Assembly (NCBI GenBank): GCA_002049455.2
Contig: KV918874.1
Coordinates: forward strand, 124,001 to 188,000
Source of the DNA: Porphyra umbilicalis
Lineage: Eukaryota > Rhodophyta > Bangiophyceae > Bangiales > Bangiaceae
Direction: 5' to 3'
Length of the DNA: 64,000 nucleotides
Below the pieces are notes generated by a model. It was not told the DNA's origin and did not search any database. It saw only the letters and a list, made by a program, of their open reading frames with translations. The position numbers and the translations under genes were made by a program. Shown one piece after another: positions 32,196 through 43,544 of this stretch (its first letter is position 1; every line of letters starts with the position of its first letter).

Positions 32196-33217
32196 GGGGT
32201 TTTAGGTGGGGGGGAGACGGGTGACCATAGGCTCCATGGTCGGCGGTGTTTCTTGAGGAACGAAAACTGGACCCGCGACGTCAAGGTGTGCTGCAACGGA
32301 TAGAGATGACCGGTTGGCTTCCCGAACCACCTCTGACAGAAGCGTCAACAGGCCTGTGCGTTTGTTTCCTGGTTGAATGGGTCCGCCACGTGAGAATGCC
32401 GCTGGTGAGGGTCTGGGGGGGCATTTGCCAGATGTGATCTCGTTTCGACCGTTGGGGAGGGGCGCCCGCGATCTGGTTGCGCGTCCGCCGTGGGCCACCC
32501 ACTCTCCTACAGACGCCGCCTTTCCACCCCAAGAGCGCCGCGAGCGGCACTCGCCGCCAGCCGCGGTGCTCGGCCCGCCGCCTCGCCCCTCCGGAACTGC
32601 GGGGTCGGGCGGTGCCACCCCACACCGCTGCGGGACGCGTGTCCGCGGCGACCCCCTCTGGACCAACCGGCAGAGCTCCATGGCCCCCGACGGCTGCCGT
32701 GCGGTGCCGCCAGGCGCGCGGGCAGAGGTGCCGGGCGGGGTTGTCCTTCGCGGCGCGCGCCCCCCCCCCCTGCCCCAGGCCCCCTCTCGCAGCAGTGCCC
32801 ACACCACCACCCGCGCCCTCGCGTGGACGCTCTGCTGCGCCCGTGCCCGCGTCGCGCCGACACCCCCGATGGACGCACACCCAAGGGCCGGGCGGCTGGG
32901 AGCACGCCGGCGCGGCGCGGCGGGCGGCGCGACCGACGGCGGGGCGAGTGACCGACGGCGCAGGCGGGAACACGCCGCCCCTACCAGCAATGTGCGCCGA
33001 CGGGCGGGGGTGGTCGCGTGTGCCGGGCCAGTCGGCGCGGCCCGCGTGCACCGGCACCGAGTGCGTGGCTGACAGAGCGGCGTCAGCCGCGCCGCACCCC
33101 CGCGCCGCGCCAATGGGGCCCGGCGTCGGGTACTGGTGGCCGCCGGCCTTGGCGCTGCCCGCGGCCGACGCGTCGGCCGTCCGTCTCCCCGGCCACCTCG
33201 GCGGGACGCGCACCCCC
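32196..33217. other. Spacer / 5' flank, no gene recognised
   Basis: Open frames on both strands are Arg/Pro-rich shadows. 32240-32330 is less GC-rich. It precedes the polytopic membrane protein gene and probably contains its promoter. Confidence 0.4.
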
Positions 33218-34486
33218 ATGACGACAAACGACAAGGGCGGCGGCTGGGACGGGTTCCCCCCGTCCCCCACCTCCATCGACGCTGGCGCCCGCGGCGGGGA
33301 GCTCTCCCCCGCGCCCCCGCGCGACGCGCCGGCCCCGCCCCGCCCCCCCCGCGTGCCCCGTGGGGACGTGGTGGCGCGGGCGCTCGGCGTCGGCGCCGCC
33401 CTGGCGTTTGGTGCGGTGATTGCGGCGACGGGGGGGCTCCCACTGGCCTCCCACCCGCCGCCCGCGCTCCGCGCGGCGGCGTTTGACTACCCCTGGGTCG
33501 ACCGCTCGGGCGGCGCCGTCGGCGCCCTCCGCCACTGGTCCGCGTGGCTGCTGTACGGGGCCCACCAGGTGGGGCACTGGGCGCTCGTGTGGGTGGCAAG
33601 CCGGCGGAAAGGGGGGGGGCAGCCGCCGCCGCCCACCGACGCCCACGGTCTCTGCTGGTGGCACGGTGCGACGCTCGCCCACCACGCGGCGTTTTGTGCG
33701 GCGCGCGTCGCCCACACCCGGTGGGTCTCCTACGACGGGCTGGCGCGGGACGTGCACGAGCTCACCTCCCTCGCTGCCGTCGCGGCGCTCCTCGTGTGGG
33801 TGTGGCTCCTCCGCTCCCCGACGCGGGGGGTGTGTGGCGGCGCGCCCCTGCCCCTGCCGGGCGGCCGCCGGGCGGCGGCCGCCCTCCACCGGGCGGCGGT
33901 CGCGACGCACGGCTACTTTTTTTCTTGGGCGGCCGTGTACACCCTCTGGTACCACCCGGCGGTGGCCACCCCCGCCCACGTGACGGGGTTTGTGTACCTC
34001 GCCCTGCTGCTCGTGCAGTCGGGCGTCGCCGGCACGGCCGCGCACGTGGCGGGGGGGTGGGTGACGGCGTTGGAGGTGGGCGTCGCCGTCCACGCGGCCG
34101 CCACCGCTGCCGCCGCGCCCGTGCGGGCGGGGGGGCGCAGCTTGGTGCCGCTCTTTGGGTGGGGCTTTGCAACGACGTTTGTGGCCGTGCACCTGCATGG
34201 GGGGGGGCTGCGCCGGTCGACGCGCGCGGGTGTGACCGCCGCGTACGTGGCGGCGGCGGCGGCGGCGGTCGGCACGGGGTGGGGCGGCACCCGCGCGTAC
34301 CACATTGTGGCCATTGCCGTCGTCGACTATGCCATGTTGGCGGTGCTGGTCGATGTGCTGGGGGGGGGGCGGCGGTGGCGGCGTGGGTGGACGCCTGGCG
34401 GTGCGCGGGGGGGGGCACCGCAGCCCGCGAGGCGCTCGCCGAGGACGGGCCCCGCGGTCGACAACGGTAGTGGCTATTTATGTTGA
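33218..34486 (+). CDS. Polytopic membrane protein, unknown family
   Basis: The product is 422 residues. After a Pro-rich N-terminus (about residues 1-55), about eight hydrophobic segments are visible, e.g. ARALGVGAALAFGAVIAAT, SLAAVAALLVWVWLL, HVTGFVYLALLLVQSGVAG, SLVPLFGWGFATTFVAVHLH and HIVAIAVVDYAMLAVLVDVL. Histidines sit at or near membrane segments (GAHQVGHWAL, WHGATLAHHAAF, ATHGYFFSW, WYHP, THVAVHLHGG-like), a pattern seen in some heme- or metal-binding membrane proteins, but I cannot assign a family. The C-terminal 40 residues are Arg/Gly-rich. The start at 33218 is the first Met before the Pro-rich tail; the frame is open further upstream. Coding character is strong, with consistent G/C third positions. 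Confidence 0.68.
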   Translation: MTTNDKGGGWDGFPPSPTSIDAGARGGELSPAPPRDAPAPPRPPRVPRGDVVARALGVGAALAFGAVIAATGGLPLASHPPPALRAAAFDYPWVDRSGGAVGALRHWSAWLLYGAHQVGHWALVWVASRRKGGGQPPPPTDAHGLCWWHGATLAHHAAFCAARVAHTRWVSYDGLARDVHELTSLAAVAALLVWVWLLRSPTRGVCGGAPLPLPGGRRAAAALHRAAVATHGYFFSWAAVYTLWYHPAVATPAHVTGFVYLALLLVQSGVAGTAAHVAGGWVTALEVGVAVHAAATAAAAPVRAGGRSLVPLFGWGFATTFVAVHLHGGGLRRSTRAGVTAAYVAAAAAAVGTGWGGTRAYHIVAIAVVDYAMLAVLVDVLGGGRRWRRGWTPGGARGGAPQPARRSPRTGPAVDNGSGYLC

Positions 34487-36660
34487 GGAGGGGGGATGTT
34501 TGTATCTACCACAAGGTTGGTAGTGAATATGTATCTACCGCACGGTAGTGTTTGGCCCGCACGGCGGGACACATCTGACCTCGTGCCTGTCAGGACGATG
34601 GGGTGCCACAGTACTTTTGCAAGCAAGCAGTCGACGATTTAAGGGCTCGTGACGATTCAGTTTCTCCCGCTTGACTGTGCAGGCTGTAAACGCTCCAGCA
34701 ATGCAGCCCCCTCGTTGGCGTGGGCTCCAGCGCGACCAGGCTGGTGAGCGCCCCCCGACTGGTCCCCCCAGCGGGGCCCTGACGGTGGCCGATTAGCGGC
34801 AACTTGGCGGCGGACGAGGTGCCACGCGCCAGCGCCGCCCAACCGGCCGCGGCCTTCTCCGGAAGTGTTTTCGTGTGGATGGTCACAGCGCGTTGATGAA
34901 ATCTCGTGTCAGGTTCCAAGGTATCTGCAACAAGGCCGAACCGTATTGCTGCTCGACCCCTTTGCGTTCAGAGAGAGATCGAAAATGAGTACATAACTCC
35001 TCTTTGCCCAATCTTTAAGGAGAAGTTCACATCCTTCGAGACATATGTTGCGAGACTCGCCGCAATGATCCCTCGGAGGTCTCGGGGAAGAAGTGGAGCA
35101 AGACCCTGACGGAGGAAAGGATGTGACACCGGCCAGCATTGAGGATACATGCCAAAGATGCATTGAAAGACACGGTCGCTTTATTGTTGCTCGGCGCGGG
35201 CACGGGTGGCAGAGCAGACACGAAATCGATAAGAAAGCCACGGTGTGCTACAGAGTCACGCAGACATGTAGCTAACTGCACACAGCCGCAAACTCTGACA
35301 GAGCTACAGGCCACCGGACAACAGCAAGCTCACCATGTCAGCGACTCGCGGACACCACGCATGCATGTGCGTATGACACAAGTTACTCGACTTCGATGTC
35401 AGCAACACCCATTGGTTTGCAAAGAAACAGAAGCCAAGAAAGAGGAAGCCATCGCACATATGCATGGTAAGGATACATGGGGGACGGGCGAGCGAACACG
35501 AAAAAGAAGTACGTGGTCAGTTCATCCAACCCATCCACCACCCACCCACCGCGCGCGTCACACTATCCACACTGCGCCAGTGTGGATCCCCACCCAATCG
35601 CCACCACCACTAGTCCAGCGACTGCAAACGTCGTCCGGCCCGTCGTAGAGTGACTCCCCCCCGCCCCCGTGCGAGCTGGAGAGAATGCGTGGGATGGAGG
35701 GGATGCAGATAAGAATACGACAGGAACGAGGGCGGTCGGCAGGAGGGTGGGCGGGGCGATCGAACAGAGGGTGGCCGGGGCTTCCGGCCAGGAGGGTGGG
35801 TGGGGCGGTCGACCAGAGGGTGGGCGGGGCGGTCCGCCAGGAGGGTGGGCCGAGCGGTCGGCCAGGAGAGCGAGCGGGGATGTTGGCAGCACTTGTGCAC
35901 TTGGGCGGCAGCCAGGAGCGGGGCTGGGGGCAGCATGGCAGTCACCTGCACACATGCCGAGGGCGCGCATTGGCGCCGCCCAGCACTTCGAATTATTTTT
36001 AATCGCCCCGCTATCCCCAAGCACAAGGCTTGACGTTTTCCAGCCCGCTGGTTGGCTGCCCGGTTGACCGGGGGCGCATCCTGGGTCCCCATTGGTAGCA
36101 GACTATCATGCCAACAGGTACTGAACAAAGTCTGGCTGACACAAGCTACGACGGTGAGGCGTCCGAGCAGAGGTCTCCATGTGCCCGCAAGAATGCATAC
36201 TGTGTACGCCAAGTCTGCCTTGAACTGGGTGTGAAGGGTGCCGTTTGATCGCGCAAGGAGGACCTGCCCCATGACCCTGCCAGAGCTCTGCACGGCAATG
36301 CCAGCAGCCGTCCCACTCTAGCGACACCGTTTGCGCCCCCATCCTCCCCGACCCCCTCGGCATGTATGTGCAGCCCCCCTCGCCCCCCCCCCCCCTGCCA
36401 GCAGGAGAAAGGAGTGGGAGAGGACAGGAAAGGAGGCAAGCACAAGTGTCCGTGGTTGGGCGGTGCCCGCAGCTATTGGGAGTAGACGAGTACGCACATG
36501 GGTAGGGGTGACCAGGTGGGTGGGGTAAGAAGGTCTCTGGGGGTGTCAGAAAGCCTTCTCAGACAGAGCCTTTTAGAGATCGACACAGCGACATTTGCGA
36601 GGATGGTGTCACGAGGTTTGCTGCATGGAAAAACATTTCTCTCACGACCTCTCACGGTTC
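34487..36660. other. Gene-poor spacer
   Basis: Two small hairpins built on ctacc...ggtag lie at about 34504-34550. 35000-35500 has average composition. A minisatellite lies at 35736-35875. No gene supported. Confidence 0.4.
35736..35875. repeat. 24-25-bp GC-rich minisatellite (five to six units)
   Basis: The unit is close to CCAGGAGGGTGGGCGGGGCG plus GTCGG, repeated head to tail with substitutions. Units are directly adjacent without unique spacers. Confidence 0.65.
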
Positions 36661-37328
36661 GCATATATTTTAAGTTCTCCGTGACCCAATTTGACAACGT
36701 GCTGTGGTCGGATGGCGCCGCCCCAAACGCGCCGCCACGACACGCCGCCATCGGCGGCGGCTCGCCAACCTGGCGCCAGCTGAAGGGGCGGGGCGGCCAC
36801 GCGTGTGCCCCGGCCTCGCGCACACGGTTTCGGTCGGTCCCTCCCCCCCCCTGCCGCGGGCGTGCCACGCCCCCCCCCGGGCACGCCTCCTCGCCGAGAG
36901 CGCGGGCCGACACCCTGTTTTTTCTTTCTTGTCCTTGTCCCCGCCGCGCGCGTGCGCTGCTGCACCGCCCCTGTGGCGCCTTGCGGGCGCGTATCGCCGC
37001 CGCCGCGCGCGCGTGGCGCCGGGCGGGGGGGGGAGGGTGTCCGCGCGGGCGCCCTCAGCGGCACGCGCCCCGTGCGTTTTCCGGCGGGGTGTGTGCCGCA
37101 CGCGCGGCGCGCGTGCCATACGGGCCGTCCTCGCAAGCCGCCGGCGCTGAGGAGGTGGTCGGCTGGGGGCCACGCGGTCGGCCACGTCGGGCCGCAGACG
37201 CCCCCACCGACCGCGGCGCTCTTTCTTGTTTTTTTTTTTCCAACGACGGTGGCGCGTGCCGAAGCGGCGCCGCCGGCCGCCGGGGGAAGCGGGGGAGAGG
37301 GTGGCGGCGACGCTGCGCACCCTTCACG
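36661..37328. other. 5' flank of the syntaxin gene
   Basis: TATATTTTAA at 36664-36673 is an AT island in GC-rich DNA about 650 bp upstream of the first coding exon and could be a TATA element. The remainder is Arg/Pro-rich shadow frames. Confidence 0.3.
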
Positions 37329-39285
37329 ATGGTTAAGGACCATCTTGCAGAGCTGACCGCGGGGCTCTCACCGGTACGTTGGGGGGGCGGCGCCTGGGCG
37401 GCGGCGGCGAGGCGCCGTCGCCGGTCGTGTGGCTGTTTTTGTTTGGGGGGGGGGAGGGGAGCTTGTGGCGGTCGTGCGTGTCGAGCGGGGCGCCAGGTGC
37501 AGGCGCAGGGGGGGAGGTTGATGACGGTGGCCGCGGGCGGTTTTTCAACCGTGCAGATGCTGGGGATGGCGACGACGGGGATGGAGCGCGCGGGGCTGCC
37601 GGCGATGGGAGCGGCGCTGTTTGGTTGCCGGGCGTTGTGGGGCTGGCCGCCGTGTAGCAGAGTGTGGCTCCCGACGCGCGGCGTCGTGTTGCAGGTCCAA
37701 AGGGACCTTGCCCGACATCTCTACCCGGTGTTGGACTCTGGAGACGCCGGTCGCTGACGTTGCGCGTTGCGGTGTGTCTTGCGTGTATTGGCATTGGCGC
37801 TGGCCGTTTCTGGTTGCTGTTTGTAGGAGCCCGATGTAGAGATGGGCAATGGCGGCGGCGCGGCCGCTGCCGGAGCGGGGCCCGGCTTTGAGAAGTTCCG
37901 TCGGGAGGTACGCTTTTGTTTTTTTTGAGACCGTGAAGGGCCCCGTAGCCGACGCGGGCGGGGGGCCGGGTCTATGTGGAAGGAGGTGGGTGTGGTGCAC
38001 GCCGTTTGGGTCGCGTGTGGGGCGTGGGCGGGTGGTTGGCGGCGCCGGTGGGTGTGGCCGTCGGCCTTTGCTCGTCGGGGTGGTGTGGCGTCGCCACGGG
38101 CTACTGTGCGTCGCGCGGCCGCCGCAGGCGGCGTCGAGGTATCCGTGGCCCTAGCCGGTTGTGGATGTGGCACTCGTGTCGACAGGGGTGGAGCGAGCCC
38201 CACGGGTGGGCGCGTGTAGCGACCCGGTGGGTCCATCGTGCTGGGCCTTCGTTCCACGGGAGACTGACCAGACCTTTTGTTTTGAACTCATCGCATGTGC
38301 CGGCGCGGTCTCCCTTGCCCACAATGTCATTCCCGACCGCGTTTGTCCCGCCCCGACGCAGATTGACGCGATGGACAAGGCGGTCGTCTGGGTCGCCGAC
38401 CGAACAACGTCGGTCGACAATGGGGAGGTCGCCGCTCCGGCCGTCCCCGACCTCCTCAACACGTGCAAAGACAAGCTGGCGGCCGTCCGCCGCCGCCTCG
38501 ATCGGGTGGCCAAGGAAAACCGCGCGTTTGCGGCGGCCAACCCCAACGCGACGGGCGAATCCAAGCTCCGCGTCAACACCCACACGGGCCTCGTCCAGCG
38601 CTTCATCACCACCGCCGGCGCCCTGCAGTCAACGTCGTCGACGCACGCGGCGACGGCGTCCACGTCGGTCACGTCTTCGCTCCGCGCGCTCGCGCCCGGC
38701 GCCGCCGAAGCCGACGTGCAGGCGGCGCTCGGCCCCGGCCGCGGCGCCGACGAGGCCGTCGACCGCCTCGTCTCGACGGCCGACGCGGCGCGGCGGGTGG
38801 AGCTCCGGGGCCAAGTGGAGGACCTCCGCGCGCGCAACGCGGATATCGGCAAACTGGCGGGGAGCCTCGCGGAGCTCCACGCCATGTTTGTCGACATGGG
38901 GCTCCTTGTCAACCAGCAGACGGAGCTCCTCAACAGCATTGAGGCCAATGTGGAAAAGACCAAGGTCGAAACCGTCAAGGCGAACGAGGAGCTCGTGTCG
39001 GCGCGCGCCTACCAAAAGAAGAAGCGGAAGAAGATTGTGTGTGTGGTTATCCTCGTCCTCGCCATCCTCGCCGCCGTGCTCATCCCGCTGTTGATTACGC
39101 AGCTGCCAAAGTGGACGGCGAGCGTGCAGGAGGCGGCGACGGAGGTGTCGGAAGCGTTTACGGGGGGTGGGGGGTCCCCGTCCCCGTCGCCAACACCGGC
39201 GCCAGCGTCGAGTCGCCGCTTTGGCGACGCCGTCGTGCGGGGGCGCCGCTTGTTGCCGGTCGACCCGCAGCTCCCGACTGTGTAG
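37329..39285 (+). CDS. Qa-SNARE (syntaxin), three exons
   Basis: Exons 37329-37373, 37827-37907 and 38362-39285 join in phase 0 to give 349 residues. Introns use GTACGT...TTGTAG and GTACGC...GACGCAG. The N-terminus MVKDHLAELTAGL and GFEKFRRE|IDAMDKAVVWVADR match the start of the syntaxin Habc domain. The SNARE motif runs from ELRGQVEDLRARNADIGKLA through HAMFVDMGLLVNQQTELLNS, with the zero-layer Gln in LVNQQTE, to KANEELVSARAYQKKKRKK. A transmembrane anchor (VCVVILVLAILAAVLIPLLI) follows. An unusual ~60-residue Ser/Pro-rich tail follows the anchor and would lie in the lumen or outside. It is a membrane-fusion t-SNARE. The first two exons are short and rest on splice signals and family similarity. 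Confidence 0.88.
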
Positions 39286-39522
39286 GGGGTGGAGGGACCA
39301 CCGCGTGAGCGTTTGGGACCTGTGTTGTACTCTGTTGCGCGTTAAAGTGTGTCTGGCTCACTGGATGGCCTGGTCTTTTCGCCTGGCAGCGTGCTGCGTT
39401 GTCCGGCGACCGTGCGTGCTTGCTCGCAAGTGTGCCCGACCCCAGTTTGTTGCTCGCCGTTAACCCTAGTAGGTAGAAGTAAATGGCCGCCCCGCGGCTC
39501 CCAAGCGTGCGCGTTCGTGCCC

Positions 39523-40718
39523 TCAACCCCCCGCCGCGACCCCCCCCGCGTCCCCCAGAAGCGGCACGGTGCGGGGCACCCACCCCCGCTCGACCTCCCC
39601 CCCCCCTGCCCCCCCCGCGCCGACTCGCTCGGCCGGCGGGGCCCACTCGCGCTCCACGTCCGCCCGCCCGTCGGCGGCGGCCCAGGCGCGCCACCCCCCC
39701 GCAAGGGCGACCACCTCCCCCACCACGACCAGCACCGGGCTGCGGAGGCCGGCGGCGCCGACGCGCTTGGACAGCCCGCCGAGCACCCCCCACACGACCC
39801 GCTCGCCCGGCGTGCAGCCGCGCTCCACGGCCACGGCTGGGACCCCCCCCCCCACCCCCCCGCCCGCAGCCGCCCGATCGCCTCTGAGAGCGTCGCGAGG
39901 CCCATGTAGACGACGAGGGTGGTCCCCCCCCACCCGCCCTCCCCCCCCTCCCCGCCGCCGAGGTCCCCCCAGTCGGGCAACACGGCCCCCCCCACCCCCC
40001 CCGCCGCCGCGTGGCCCGACACAAACCGCACGCTCCCCGCCACGCCGCGGGCGGTTAGGGGAAAGCCGAGCGACGCGGCCACCCCCGACGCGGCCGTCAC
40101 GCCCGGCACCGTCGTGGCGGGCGTCGGGTGGAGGGCGCCCGCCTCTTCGGCGACGCGGCCATAGACGCCCGGGTCCCCGCCCTTGAGGCGCACGACGACG
40201 CCGCCGCCCGCCGCCGCGTCGACGAGCGCCGCGTTAATGTCGGTCTGCGGCGTGTGCGCGCCGGGGCGTTTGCCGACGGGGATGAGCGTCGCGTCGGGGG
40301 GGGCGAGGCACAGGATGCCGGCCGGCAGCAGGCGGTCATAGAGGACGACGCGCGCCGCGCCGAGCAGCCGCACCGCGCCGAGGGTGAGGAGCGACGGGTC
40401 GCCGGGGCCCGCGCCGACGAGGTACACGCCGGGGGGGGGGGGGGGGTGGGGAGGAGCGCCCCGAGGGCGGGCGCGAGGCGCGCCCAGTCGCCGCCGTCGG
40501 CGGGGGGAGGGGCGGGCGCCAGTGGCGCCACGACGCTGTCGGGGGGGAGGGGGGGGGGTCGAGGGAGCAGGTGGGGGGGGGGGGGGGGGGACGCGGCGGG
40601 TGGCTGGCGGCCGCCACCGCCGCGCCACGGGCGGCCGCAGGGCACGGCCGCGGCGGCCGGCGACCGGCAGGGGGCCGGCGGGGGCGGGGACAATGGGAGC
40701 CGCAAACGCGGTTGTCAT
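39523..40718 (-). CDS. UPM1: Uroporphyrinogen-III C-methyltransferase (SUMT), siroheme synthesis; one assembly frameshift
   Basis: The first ~95 residues are Pro/Arg-rich, consistent with a plastid transit peptide. The methyltransferase domain begins GVYLVGAGPGDPSLLTLGAV, continues ARVVLYDRLL, then VVVRLKGGDPGVYGRVAEEA, TVPGVTAASGVAASLGFPLT and TTLVVYMGLATLSEAIGRL. The last part is in the next frame: VPAVAVERGCTPGERVVWGV then LVVVGEVVALAGG, ending at 39523. The two frames meet at C-runs near 39843-39866 and fit one missing base. The enzyme methylates uroporphyrinogen III at C2 and C7 with SAM to give precorrin-2, leading to siroheme for nitrite and sulfite reductases. It converges with the syntaxin gene, with 237 bp between stops. 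Confidence 0.9.
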
Positions 40719-41647
40719 GGTGCCGGGGCGGATGGCCACAAGGCCCGCGTTGTCGGCGCGTCGGTGGTTGCCGCCCCAGTCGTCCCGCGACAGGCGGCAG
40801 TGGGGTTGGCAGTGGACGCGGCCGCCGGGGGGAGGTGCCACACTGGGCGACGGCGACGACGGTGTTCTTGACGGAGCAGCGCAGGGGGGGGCCCGTGGAG
40901 GCCAGTCGACAGAACCGGCGGCCCGTAGGCGGTGTGTCGCGACCTGGGTGGGGAAGCGGGGTCGTCGACGCCCGACCTGCGCCGGCGCGCTGGGGGGGGC
41001 GTGCAGCGCCTCGACGCTCTAGCCGGCCCGTCTGTTCGAAGACGCGCCGCCTGTCGGGAGGAGTCGCGCAACCACGAGCTGGCAGTGGCCGCTGTGGAAC
41101 CCACCGTCGCAGATTGCCGACAAATTTGCCTGATGAGACTCGTCAGCAGCAGTCGTGGCCACGGCGCTCACTAAGAATTGTAGGATCAGCGGAATCCTAC
41201 GCTGCCTCACACGGACAAGTCCTGACGAGCGGCCCGATGTAAATTTCGGCTGAGTGCTAAATACGACACATAATTTCCATCTTGGGGAGCGGTCGTGCGA
41301 TTGCCATTGGTCTGTCGTCCAGGTTGCAGCCGAGCTCTACCAGCCGCCCGCCAAACCCCTTGAGGTGCTACATCCGAGGGATGCGAGATTGGATGCCCAC
41401 ACCCCCACCTCACCGGCGGGGGGCTCCACACACCCGCTCGGTGCGCATCTCTCCCGAGGCCCCGCCGCCCGCATCGCGCCCCGCGTCCCCGCCATCGCCT
41501 CGGGTGGGTGCTGCACGACGCGACCGGTGGGACGCCCGTCGCCGCCGTTGTGGGTTTCCCTCAACCACCCAACCCAGCTCGACGCTTTCTCCCCCCTTCC
41601 CCTCCCCCCCCACCGTGTTTCGCTCTCCCGGAATCTCCCCCTGCGCG
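40719..41647. other. Divergent intergenic region between SUMT and HCF136
   Basis: GC-rich to about 41050, then more average composition. A small inverted repeat gtaggat...atcctac lies near 41175-41195. It probably holds promoters for both flanking genes. No additional gene recognised. Confidence 0.4.
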
Positions 41648-42994
41648 ATGGCGTTTGTCAACAGCGTGCCGCTGCGGCTGTCGGCCTCGTCCACGTCTGC
41701 CTTTACGTGCGGGCGCCATGGCGCGGCGACGACGCCGCTGAGCCGCGCCCCCGTGCGGGCCCCGCCCTCGCCCGTCGCCCGGGTCGTCCCCCGGATGAGC
41801 TCCGCCCCCACCGACGTGCCCGCCAATGACGACACGCCGCTCGTCGGCAGGACGGCGGACGCGGTCATCCCCCCCGGCACCGTCCCCCGCCGCGAGATGC
41901 TCGCCGCCCTGACCGCAGCTGTGGCGGCGACGGCTGCGGCGGCGGGTACGGGCGGTGTGCCCGCCGCTTCGGCGGCGCCGTCGGTGATGACCAAGCCGTC
42001 GTGGGAGCAGGTGCCCCTGACCGCCGACTCGACGCTCTTTGACATGTCCTTCTCCCCCACGGACCCCAAGCACGGGTGGCTCGTCGGCTCCCGCGGGACG
42101 GTGCTCGAGACGAATGACGGGGGGGACTCGTGGAAGGCGCGGGCGTTTCAGAACCTCGACGCGGACGATGAGATCAACTACCGCTTTGAGGTCGTCACCT
42201 TTCGCGGGGACGAGGGGTGGGTGATTGGCAAGCCGTCGCTGCTGATCCACACCCGCGACGGGGGTGTGTCGTGGGAGCGCGTGCCGCTGTCGCCCAAGCT
42301 CCCGGGCGACCCCGTGTTGATTACGGCGCTCGACAAGGAGGCGGCTGAGATGACGACGACCGCGGGCGCGGTGTACCTGACGGAGAATGGCGGCCGCAAC
42401 TGGAAGGCGCTGGTCAAGGAGACGATTGACGCCACCCTCAACCGCACCATCTCGTCGGGCGTGTCGGGCGCGTCCTACTACACGGGCACCATCATCTCTG
42501 TGTTGCGCGACGCGCAGGGCTCGTATTTGGCCGTCTCGTCGCGGGGCAACTTTTTCCTGACCTGGTCGCCGGGGCAGGACTTTTGGGTGCCCCACGGGCG
42601 GGACTCGTCCCGGCGCATCCAGGCGATGGGCTTTGTCAGGGACGATGTCAACCAAGGCCTGTGGATGTCCACGCGCGGTGGGGGCCTGCAGACGACCGCC
42701 TCGGGTCCGGACCTGACCGCCTCGGAGACGCTGCCGTTTAACAAGGCGGATGTCAAGAGCGGCGGCTATGGCATCTTGGATGTGTCGTACCGCCCGGGCA
42801 CCAACGAGGTGTGGGCGGCGCTCGGCGGCGGCGCGCTGTACGTGAGCAAGGACGGCGGCAAGTCGTTCAAGCCGGACAAGTCGGTCGGCAAGGTGGGGAC
42901 CAACCTGTACAAGATCAAGTTCTTCTCCAAAGACGTTGCGTTTGCGCTCGGCGCGTCGGGCGTGCTCCTGCGCTACAACCCACAGCCCGTTTGA
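41648..42994 (+). CDS. HCF136: Photosystem II stability/assembly factor HCF136 (Ycf48)
   Basis: The product is 448 residues. The N-terminus is a bipartite targeting peptide: a Ser/Arg-rich plastid transit region followed by a twin-arginine lumenal signal (PRREMLAALTAAVAATAAA, about residue 80) with a likely cut after ASA near 108. The mature part is the Ycf48 seven-bladed propeller with repeated GWLVGSRGTVLETNDGGDSW, GWVIGKPSLLIHTRDGGVSW, YLTENGGRNWKAL and LYVSKDGGKSFK motifs. It helps insert D1 and assemble the photosystem II reaction centre in the thylakoid lumen. The gene is intronless, in one clean frame. This is the best evidence that the organism is photosynthetic. Confidence 0.95.
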   Translation: MAFVNSVPLRLSASSTSAFTCGRHGAATTPLSRAPVRAPPSPVARVVPRMSSAPTDVPANDDTPLVGRTADAVIPPGTVPRREMLAALTAAVAATAAAAGTGGVPAASAAPSVMTKPSWEQVPLTADSTLFDMSFSPTDPKHGWLVGSRGTVLETNDGGDSWKARAFQNLDADDEINYRFEVVTFRGDEGWVIGKPSLLIHTRDGGVSWERVPLSPKLPGDPVLITALDKEAAEMTTTAGAVYLTENGGRNWKALVKETIDATLNRTISSGVSGASYYTGTIISVLRDAQGSYLAVSSRGNFFLTWSPGQDFWVPHGRDSSRRIQAMGFVRDDVNQGLWMSTRGGGLQTTASGPDLTASETLPFNKADVKSGGYGILDVSYRPGTNEVWAALGGGALYVSKDGGKSFKPDKSVGKVGTNLYKIKFFSKDVAFALGASGVLLRYNPQPV

Positions 42995-43544
42995 GGGGCG
43001 GACCGCGGTACGGGTCGGGGGGATGCAGCGGGGGCTGGCCAGCCGTCGGCTGGCTGGCCACCTCGAAAAACGGGGAACGCTTTGGGGGGAATACCTACTG
43101 GCGGGGGCAGCAACCGCCGACCGCGGAGGGCTGTGCCGTTGTTGAATGTGACGGGCGACGTGGGGTCTCTCTGTTAGGTGGTACGCTGGGTGTCCCCTGT
43201 GCAATGTTTATTTCGTCTTCGTTTTTGGTGATGGTGTTGTCTCTCTCTGGCCTCCATGCTCTGTTCCCTTACCTTGGTCGTGGCGTGTGCAAACATTTTT
43301 TTCCCATGCAGCGTAGCCGATCACCGCCTTATCGACTATGTGCCATCGATGCCTCCTGCCGTCAGGGCGCGCCGTTGTCGGTCTGCCTCTATCAGTCGCT
43401 CCACACCAGACCGACACATCCTCAAGCTTGCCGCGACGGAGAGCAAAACCCAGCACGGGTGGCAACGCCAGCGGAAGGAAAGAAACACCTTGTCTAACCG
43501 GGGTACCGCCCCAGCTCTCGCCCCCCCCCCCGCGTCCCCCCTTC
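42995..43544. other. Convergent 3' spacer
   Basis: Lies between HCF136 (+) and the S4-domain gene (-). Pyrimidine-rich around 43210-43260. No gene recognised. Confidence 0.45.

Noticed and set aside
32202..33599. 465-codon minus-strand frame upstream of the membrane protein
   Set aside because: Low-complexity Arg/Pro/Ala with no family resemblance; overlaps the start of a better plus-strand gene.
35736..35875. Regularly repeated units considered as a CRISPR array
   Set aside because: Units are adjacent with no unique spacers, and the genome is eukaryotic; it is a minisatellite.
41561..43204. 547-codon minus-strand frame
   Set aside because: Antisense to HCF136.
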